Shown: positions 5,857-9,842 of the stretch, one piece after another | Layout: the number at the start of each line of letters is the position of its first letter | Position numbering within the stretch: the stretch's first letter is position 1 | Source of the DNA: Bacteroidales bacterium | GTDB lineage: Bacteria; Bacteroidota; Bacteroidia; Bacteroidales; Dysgonomonadaceae | Length of the DNA stretch: 9,842 nt | NCBI GenBank assembly: GCA_012518155.1 | Contig: JAAYTC010000045.1 | Span: forward strand, 1 to 9,842 | Direction: 5' to 3' | Position numbers and translations under genes: made by a program | The notes under the pieces: generated by a model | Databases searched by the model: none | What the model was told of the DNA's origin: nothing | The model's input: only the letters and a program-made list of their open reading frames with translations

Positions 5857-5885
5857 AACATAAAGAAAATATGTGAAGCTCCAAA
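5855..5885 (-). promoter_or_regulatory. Promoter of the YefM-YoeB operon
   Basis: On the minus strand the -7 box is TATGTTTG (5862 down to 5855) and a TTTGG box (5885-5881) lies 18 bases upstream. The start should fall near 5848, inside the operator, leaving a leader of about 27 bases. Confidence 0.65.
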
Positions 5886-5941
5886 ATTGTTGGTCTATTT
5901 GTGGAGTAGGCGGGCAGCTGGTACACGAAAAATATAGTAAA

Positions 5942-5961
5942 TTCTTCAATATGTTGAAGAA
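5942..5961 (-). terminator. Probable terminator of the abiE operon
   Basis: TTCTTCAA and TTGAAGAA are perfect 8-base arms with a 4-base loop, followed on the minus strand by TTTACTATATTTTT. It lies 23 bases after the abiEii stop. The stem is AT-rich, so its strength is uncertain. Confidence 0.5.
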
Positions 5962-5983
5962 ATGTCTGAGAGCACGTATGTGT

Positions 5984-6811
5984 CTACTCTTTCACGTTCA
6001 TCATTTCCGCCAACTGCAGGAAATAATCATTGGACCAGATATCAAGTTCTTTTGGGTTTTTCACGAATGGCAGAACATCCGTTTTTACTTGACCAATATC
6101 CGTTGCGGCAAGATGTTCCTTTAATCTATTTTTGAATTCGGTGAAGTTCAGTTCTTCTCCATTAAACAATCGAATGCGCTCTCTTAGATGGGTGTAATTA
6201 AGAGGGACCCCACGACGTACATAAAATTCAAAATCGTACCAATCACGCCCTTTTACTCGGTTTTTCCACGTGCGGAACACGAGGGCATGCATCTTTCCCG
6301 CAAAGAGATCAGGCAGTGTGAAGCATCGAGTCATGAACGAGATGGGAAGGAGCAATAACTTCTGTTCTGTGCTAAATTTAAGAGGAGGATCTGTATCTAC
6401 CTCAATCTTTATTTTGATCGATTTCTCTGTCTGAAAAGAGACATCGTATACATTGGTGTTGTCTTTCAAAAAAGCAGATTCTACCTTTCCAAAACTTTTT
6501 TTATCCTTCTTCCTTATTTCTACCTTACGGCCCACTAATGTAAATGCATCAATGATAGGTTGAAAATAGCTTGGAAAATCAAAGCTTTCATCGGGAGATA
6601 GTAGAGAAAAGTCCATGTCCTCGCTGAACCTTTGGAGCCCATGAAATATGCGGAGGCAAGTACCACCATAGAAAGCGGCAACGTCAAAGAAGCCTCCATT
6701 GTATAGTCCCGAAAGGATTATTTGCTGGTTAACCTCGTATGTGGCATTGCGCTGTTGCTGTTCAGTTGTGAGATCATAGGCTGAAAGCATGTTTTGATAT
6801 ATGGCATTCAT
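5984..6811 (-). CDS. abiEii: AbiEii-type nucleotidyltransferase toxin (type IV toxin-antitoxin)
   Basis: 275 residues, a complete member of the AbiEii/AbiGii family. The nucleotidyltransferase signature is clear: FYGGTCLRIF (47-56) followed by RFSEDMDF (61-68), with D65 and D67 as the metal-binding acids. A third acidic position is likely at E137 or D139 in IKIEVDTDP. The later family motifs DLFAGKMHAL (168-177) and NRVKGRDWYDFEFYV (184-198) are intact. AbiEii proteins transfer nucleotides and arrest growth; in lactococci and streptococci the pair gives abortive infection against phage and stabilises mobile DNA. The gene overlaps abiEi by four bases (6808-6811), so antitoxin and toxin are made together. 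No damage is seen. Confidence 0.93.
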   Translation of the reverse strand: MNAIYQNMLSAYDLTTEQQQRNATYEVNQQIILSGLYNGGFFDVAAFYGGTCLRIFHGLQRFSEDMDFSLLSPDESFDFPSYFQPIIDAFTLVGRKVEIRKKDKKSFGKVESAFLKDNTNVYDVSFQTEKSIKIKIEVDTDPPLKFSTEQKLLLLPISFMTRCFTLPDLFAGKMHALVFRTWKNRVKGRDWYDFEFYVRRGVPLNYTHLRERIRLFNGEELNFTEFKNRLKEHLAATDIGQVKTDVLPFVKNPKELDIWSNDYFLQLAEMMNVKE

Positions 6812-7440
6812 TTTCCTTGTTCTAAAAGTTTAACAATGGTTGAAATACTCCTTGACTTTTTTCCTGTACCAATATATTCTTTGAATAGGAAAGGATTCAT
6901 TCGGTAAAAGGAGTCCATCTCGAAGCGAATATCGTCTTCAAGATATTGTCGGGCTTCATTTACATAGCGTAAATTGACCTTCGGAGAATTGGCGATGAGA
7001 TCGCATAGTGCCTTCTCGGGTGTAGCAATGATAAACGAAAAATCGCTTTTTTCAATATACGTCAACCCAATATAAAAGGCATTCCGGGACATTCGTGTAT
7101 AGGAGAAGTGTCCTACCGGGGTATCAAATGTTCGTGAATATTTAATGGTCATGCTCTGGGTCATGTAGACGGTCTCAGGGATTAGCCCGTAATAACGCAG
7201 AGCCGATGACATGGATACGTAAGAGGGGGCATAAAGATGATTGGCGATAAGTTCCGTTGATAATTGCTTCCCGCTTATTTCGGGAGATACCACGAACAGG
7301 CCGCGCTTGAGACGAATGATCTCTCCCGAACGTTCCAATTGGCTGATCTTTTGGTTTCTACCGTTTATGTTAGGGTATAGCGATGCAATAACCGAAGATG
7401 TGGCCGGAATATTTCCTATTTGCGACAGTATGTGCTTCAT
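6808..7440 (-). CDS. abiEi: AbiEi-type antitoxin, winged-helix repressor
   Basis: 210 residues. The N-terminal winged-helix region (about 1-50) ends with the family motif RLKRGLFVV (43-51). Next come SYVSMSSALRYYGLIPE (73-89), then TPVGHFSY (107-114) and ATPEKALCDLIA (139-150), all typical of AbiEi proteins. AbiEi is thought to counter the toxin without stably binding it (type IV) and to repress the operon by binding inverted repeats in its promoter. ATG 7438-7440 lies only 5 bases after a TATATTTG -7 box, so the mRNA may have almost no leader. A 12-base inverted repeat upstream (7465-7497) is a candidate operator. The gene is intact and coupled to abiEii. Confidence 0.92.
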   Translation of the reverse strand: MKHILSQIGNIPATSSVIASLYPNINGRNQKISQLERSGEIIRLKRGLFVVSPEISGKQLSTELIANHLYAPSYVSMSSALRYYGLIPETVYMTQSMTIKYSRTFDTPVGHFSYTRMSRNAFYIGLTYIEKSDFSFIIATPEKALCDLIANSPKVNLRYVNEARQYLEDDIRFEMDSFYRMNPFLFKEYIGTGKKSRSISTIVKLLEQGK

Positions 7441-7445
7441 GTGTA

Positions 7446-7453
7446 CAAATATA
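7446..7453 (-). promoter_or_regulatory. -7 box of the abiE operon
   Basis: The minus strand reads TATATTTG (7453 to 7446), a perfect TAnnTTTG box, five bases before the abiEi ATG. Transcription would begin at or beside the start codon. The matching -33 area (about 7472-7476) lies inside the inverted repeat 7465-7497. Confidence 0.6.
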
Positions 7454-7464
7454 GCAAATATTTA

Positions 7465-7497
7465 AACAGATAATCATGTTTTGCTTGATTATCTGTT
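7465..7497. promoter_or_regulatory. 12-base inverted repeat between fldA and abiEi
   Basis: AACAGATAATCA (7465-7476) and TGATTATCTGTT (7486-7497) are perfect complements with a 9-base gap. It overlaps the -33 area of the abiE promoter, where AbiEi could bind as repressor. It also lies after the flavodoxin stop on the same strand and is followed by TAAATATTT, so it may serve as a weak terminator as well. Confidence 0.6.
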
Positions 7498-7511
7498 CAG
7501 TTTATAGCTTT

Positions 7512-7529
7512 TTCTGCTTTCTGGCAGAA
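7512..7529 (-). terminator. Small hairpin after the flavodoxin gene
   Basis: TTCTGC (7512-7517) and GCAGAA (7524-7529) pair around a 6-base loop, 16 bases after the flavodoxin stop on the minus strand. No T-run follows in that direction, so any terminator role is weak. Confidence 0.3.
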
Positions 7530-7544
7530 GAACAGAGAGGCACA

Positions 7545-8045
7545 CTATACGAATTCCTCTTTCAATTTTTCTACCCAGCGTTCTAAGCGCTCGGCGGTCA
7601 TGTCGTACTCGTTGTCTTCATCAATGGGTAATCCCACGAACATGCCGTCGACCAGGGCCATCGAATCGTCGTAGGTGTACCCTTCGTCGGGGGTTTGTCC
7701 CACGATGCGTACTTTGTCCACCAGCTCGTCGTACACCACCTTCATCGACTCGGCAAAGCTGGTGGAGTATGAAGCACTGTCGCCCAACGCGAAAAGGGCG
7801 ACTGTCTTGCCGGTGAAGTCCATTTTGGAGAAGTAGGGGAGGAAGCCCTCCCAGTCGTCTTGCAAATCACCCACCCCGGTGGTGGAGGTACCGATAATAA
7901 GGTAAGGGTAAGGCACGATCTCGTCGAGAGAAACCTCCAAGACGTTGAATATATCGGCCTCCCCGTTAAATAAGTCTTGCACTTGCTTGGCCACCATCTC
8001 GGTGTTTCCACCCGATGACCCGTATAGAATAGCTTTCTTGTTCAT
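7545..8045 (-). CDS. fldA: Long-chain flavodoxin
   Basis: 166 residues, the usual size for FldA. The FMN phosphate loop is YGSSGGNTEMVA (8-19). The two flavin-ring loops are GTSTTGVGDLQDDW (52-65) and ALGDSASYSTSFAES (86-100). The long-chain insert and end are seen in GYTYDDSMALVDGMFVGLPIDEDNE (122-146, split here as GYTYDDS, FVGL and DEDNE). It carries single electrons between redox enzymes such as pyruvate:ferredoxin oxidoreductase and reductive biosynthesis enzymes in the cytoplasm. ATG 8043-8045 is chosen over the longer frame from 8174 because flavodoxins start just before KAILYGSS and the extra part crosses the tRNA. A weak promoter, TATCTTGC (8071-8064), lies upstream. It is likely a core chromosomal gene. 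Confidence 0.95.
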   Translation of the reverse strand: MNKKAILYGSSGGNTEMVAKQVQDLFNGEADIFNVLEVSLDEIVPYPYLIIGTSTTGVGDLQDDWEGFLPYFSKMDFTGKTVALFALGDSASYSTSFAESMKVVYDELVDKVRIVGQTPDEGYTYDDSMALVDGMFVGLPIDEDNEYDMTAERLERWVEKLKEEFV

Positions 8046-8116
8046 TTTAATATTTGTCTGTTTGCAAGATAAACAATTCAAAATGAAAAATGTTTGTGAG
8101 AGCCGACCTCGATTCG

Positions 8117-8148
8117 TTTGGCGGGTAAACGGAAATATGTTATTTTTG
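8117..8148 (+). promoter_or_regulatory. Promoter of tRNA-Arg
   Basis: TTTG (8117-8120) and TATTTTTG (8141-8148) are 20 bases apart, and the -7 box fits TAnnTTTG. The start would be near 8155, just ahead of the mature tRNA. Confidence 0.65.
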
Positions 8149-8159
8149 CATCTCCAATC

Positions 8160-8231
8160 GGCTCTGTAGTTCAATGGATAGAATAGAAGTTTCCTAAACT
8201 TTAGATCCGGGTTCGATTCCCGGCGGAGCTA
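8160..8231 (+). tRNA. trnR(ccu): tRNA-Arg, anticodon CCT
   Basis: A full cloverleaf can be folded in 72 bases. The acceptor stem is GGCTCTG with CGGAGCT (first pair G-T), the D arm GTTC/GAAT, the anticodon stem GAAGT/ACTTT around loop TTCCTAA, giving anticodon CCT, then a 4-base variable loop and the T arm CCGGG/CCCGG with TTCGATT. The discriminator base is A (8231). The CCA end is not encoded. It reads AGG codons. It lies head-to-head with the flavodoxin gene. Confidence 0.95.
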
Positions 8232-8235
8232 CTCT

Positions 8236-8281
8236 TATTACCAGGTCACGTATTACCAGGTCACAAATATCATTAGGTCAT
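8236..8281 (+). repeat. Tandem 15-base repeats after the tRNA
   Basis: TATTACCAGGTCAC occurs at 8236-8249 and 8251-8264, and a decayed third copy (ATCATTAGGTCAT) at 8269-8281. The period is 15, then about 17 bases. Function unknown; tandem repeats beside a tRNA 3' end can mark old integration or slippage. Confidence 0.7.
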
Positions 8282-8343
8282 AAAAATGCAAAAATGGCCA
8301 ACTTCGCATCTCTAACTTATTAACTACTCAAAAAAATACAAAC

Positions 8344-9156
8344 ATGAATCGATTTTACACGCTGGGTGTTTTCTTTCTCACCTTGGCTTTTCTTACTTCC
8401 TGTAATCAAGGCAAATCGGAGAGACAAAACAATAAAGGACAAGAGGAATGGGTACAGCTTTTTAACGGCGAAGACCTCACCGGGTGGACTCCGAAAATCA
8501 GGTACTACGAGCTGGGAGATAACCACGGGAACACGTTTCGCGTGGAGGAGGGGATGATTAAAGTACGGTACGACGAAGGGTACGACACGTTCGACGAGCG
8601 GTTTGGACACCTTTTCTTTGAAGAGGAGTTTTCGCACTACCAACTAAGGGTGGAGTACCGGTTCGTGGGTGAACAGTGCCCCGGTGCCCCGGGATGGGCC
8701 TACCGGAATAGCGGCCTGATGCTGCATGGCCAAACACCCGAGTCGATGGAACTGGATCAGGATTTCCCTACTTCCATCGAAATGCAACTCTTGGGTAGCG
8801 ATTCGCTGGTGCAACGTACTAATATGAACGTGTGTACTCCCGGAACGAATATCGTGATGGATGGGCAGCTCATCCTGGATCACTGCGTGAACTCCTCCTC
8901 CGATTTCTGTTTCGGGGACGAGTGGTATACCGCGCTGGTGGAGGTGAGGGGCAACGAGGTGATCCGACATATTATTAACGGGGATACGGTGCTGGAGTAT
9001 AACCAGCCGCAATTGGACGAAAGGGATGGGACATATGCTCGGCTCATCGAACTCAACGGTGGAGACAAGATGCTGAGCAAGGGGACAATCTCCCTGCAAA
9101 GCGAAGGGCATCCCATCGATTTCAGGAAGGTGGAGATAAAACTTCTGAAGGAGTAG
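8344..9156 (+). CDS. DUF1080 (3-keto-disaccharide hydrolase-like) lipoprotein
   Basis: 270 residues. A signal peptide with a hydrophobic core ends in the lipobox LTSC (17-20), so the mature protein is anchored by Cys20, probably facing the periplasm or cell surface. The DUF1080 domain starts at WVQLFNGEDLTGW (36-48). Its concanavalin-like core has FRVEEGMI (65-72), LRVEYRF (101-107), NSGLMLHG (122-129), IEMQLLG (145-151) and closes with ISLQSEGHPIDFRKVEIKLL (249-268). The family includes 3-keto-glycoside hydrolases and other sugar-active proteins and is plentiful in Bacteroidota, where it is often tied to glycan use; the substrate here is not known. The leader before ATG 8344 is A-rich. A strong terminator follows at 9186-9225. 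Confidence 0.92.
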   Translation: MNRFYTLGVFFLTLAFLTSCNQGKSERQNNKGQEEWVQLFNGEDLTGWTPKIRYYELGDNHGNTFRVEEGMIKVRYDEGYDTFDERFGHLFFEEEFSHYQLRVEYRFVGEQCPGAPGWAYRNSGLMLHGQTPESMELDQDFPTSIEMQLLGSDSLVQRTNMNVCTPGTNIVMDGQLILDHCVNSSSDFCFGDEWYTALVEVRGNEVIRHIINGDTVLEYNQPQLDERDGTYARLIELNGGDKMLSKGTISLQSEGHPIDFRKVEIKLLKE

Positions 9157-9185
9157 TTTTCAATAGCGATAGTTCTCACGAGCCA

Positions 9186-9225
9186 AAAAAAGGCCTGCTT
9201 CAATGCAACGAAGCAGGCCTTTTTT
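9186..9225. terminator. Strong bidirectional terminator
   Basis: A perfect 16-base-pair stem, AAAAAAGGCCTGCTTC (9186-9201) with its complement (9210-9225), and an 8-base loop. It has A-runs on one side and six Ts on the other, so it ends transcription from both directions. It closes the DUF1080 gene. Confidence 0.92.
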
Positions 9226-9363
9226 GGGTGTAGCCGCGAAAGCAAATCGCCGCGTCTGCACAATTCCGTGAAAAACATGTTCACCTTTTTCTACCAGCCT
9301 TGATATACTTATAGAAGATAGTGTGTAGCGGCCAATTATTATAATTATATCATTCAATATTGT

Positions 9364-9842
9364 ATGAACCAACGGATATATCTTTTTTTCATCTTCGTTT
9401 ATGCCATGCTGTTCACAGCGTGTAGTCGAGAAAACGACGGTCTTGAGGAGCAGGATCTGATCGCTAACCTCCGTTCACAGCTATGTGCCGATGTGACTGG
9501 GATGGAAGCACTGCATTGGGACATGCTCAATTCTATTCCACGGGGCGATATCCCGGGCGGGTTGCCCACAGTTCGCCAAGTGGGAGGGCATTTTATACAT
9601 TCGGGATACCCTGGACTGGGATTTAGTTATCCGGCAGGTTATCAGCCATTCGAGCTCCGTGATAACGCGACGCAGACTATTGGAGTCGACATCATTCGGA
9701 ACGATAGTCGGGTCGTGTGGCGTTATATGACCACCACGTTTTTCGGTGTTACTAATGCGGAGCAGGTAATACAGGCAGAAATCAACCAGATGTTGAATTT
9801 CTTGGGCAGTACCGGGAACGTGCAGGTTATCTGTTCAAATAG
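9364..9842 (+). CDS. Unknown lipoprotein, N-terminal part, cut by the window edge
   Basis: The frame is open from ATG 9364 to the last base, 159 codons. The first 20 residues, MNQRIYLFFIFVYAMLFTAC, form a short signal peptide ending in a lipobox (FTAC, Cys20), so the product is exported and lipid-anchored. The mature part is acidic at first (SRENDGLEEQDL), then reads like a globular domain with LHWDMLNSIPRGDIPGGLP, HFIHSGYPGLGFSYPAGY, VWRYMTTTFFGV and AEINQMLNFLG. I do not recognise a family. The upstream region (9226-9363) shows no clear promoter box. Codon composition resembles the DUF1080 gene. It may be a host-specific surface protein; that is a guess. Confidence 0.8.
   Translation, partial: MNQRIYLFFIFVYAMLFTACSRENDGLEEQDLIANLRSQLCADVTGMEALHWDMLNSIPRGDIPGGLPTVRQVGGHFIHSGYPGLGFSYPAGYQPFELRDNATQTIGVDIIRNDSRVVWRYMTTTFFGVTNAEQVIQAEINQMLNFLGSTGNVQVICSN

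Noticed and set aside
5822..5926. N-terminal extension of the YefM antitoxin
   Set aside because: It would begin upstream of the operon's own promoter and operator, and the family starts at MVQVTS.
8046..8174. N-terminal extension of the flavodoxin
   Set aside because: It overlaps the tRNA and the promoter region, and flavodoxins begin next to KAILYGSS.
8160..8231. tRNA-Arg as the attachment site of a mobile island
   Set aside because: No second copy of the tRNA 3' end and no integrase are visible in the window.
8644..9111. A 155-codon minus-strand frame
   Set aside because: It is antisense to the DUF1080 gene, which has full family motifs; the frame has none.

Overview
The window looks like accessory DNA from a member of the Bacteroidales; the genus cannot be fixed from the sequence. 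The evidence is promoters of the Bacteroidetes type (TTTG-like -33 box and TAnnTTTG -7 box, about 18 bases apart), A-rich leaders without strong Shine-Dalgarno sites, lipoboxes behind short signal peptides, a long-chain flavodoxin, and a DUF1080 lipoprotein.

Left edge (1-760): the 3' end of an unrecognised gene cut by the window, a bidirectional hairpin terminator, and on the minus strand a 64-codon relic of a LamG-like (concanavalin-fold) protein tail. Positions 762-2020 hold a lone DUF2283 gene, the wreck of a YhcG/DUF1016 PDDEXK nuclease gene (three fragments in three frames), and a stretch of scraps. Positions 2025-3182 carry an intact AAA ATPase of the DUF4143 type.

Positions 3230-4224 hold an intact ribbon-helix-helix/YafQ toxin-antitoxin operon with a clear promoter and three operator-like repeats, then the tail of a second ribbon-helix-helix antitoxin, then an AlbA_2 (Schlafen-like) ATP-binding gene reduced to its two ends. 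At 4314-5291 is a GC-rich ring-cleaving dioxygenase gene of the VOC superfamily. It runs head-on into a YefM/YoeB toxin-antitoxin operon (5295-5821, minus), whose promoter overlaps a palindromic operator. Next is an AbiEi/AbiEii type IV toxin-antitoxin operon (5984-7440, minus) with a 12-base-pair inverted repeat upstream.

The right part looks more like ordinary chromosome: flavodoxin (7545-8045, minus), tRNA-Arg(CCT) (8160-8231, plus), a DUF1080 lipoprotein (8344-9156) ending in a strong terminator, and the start of an unknown lipoprotein (9364 to the end).

Taken together, 0.5-7.5 kb is a stability and defence graveyard. Three complete toxin-antitoxin pairs, each with a 4-base ATGA overlap, sit among at least four broken genes, two of them from families linked to defence against foreign DNA. 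No integrase, transposase, CRISPR array or complete new system is visible.
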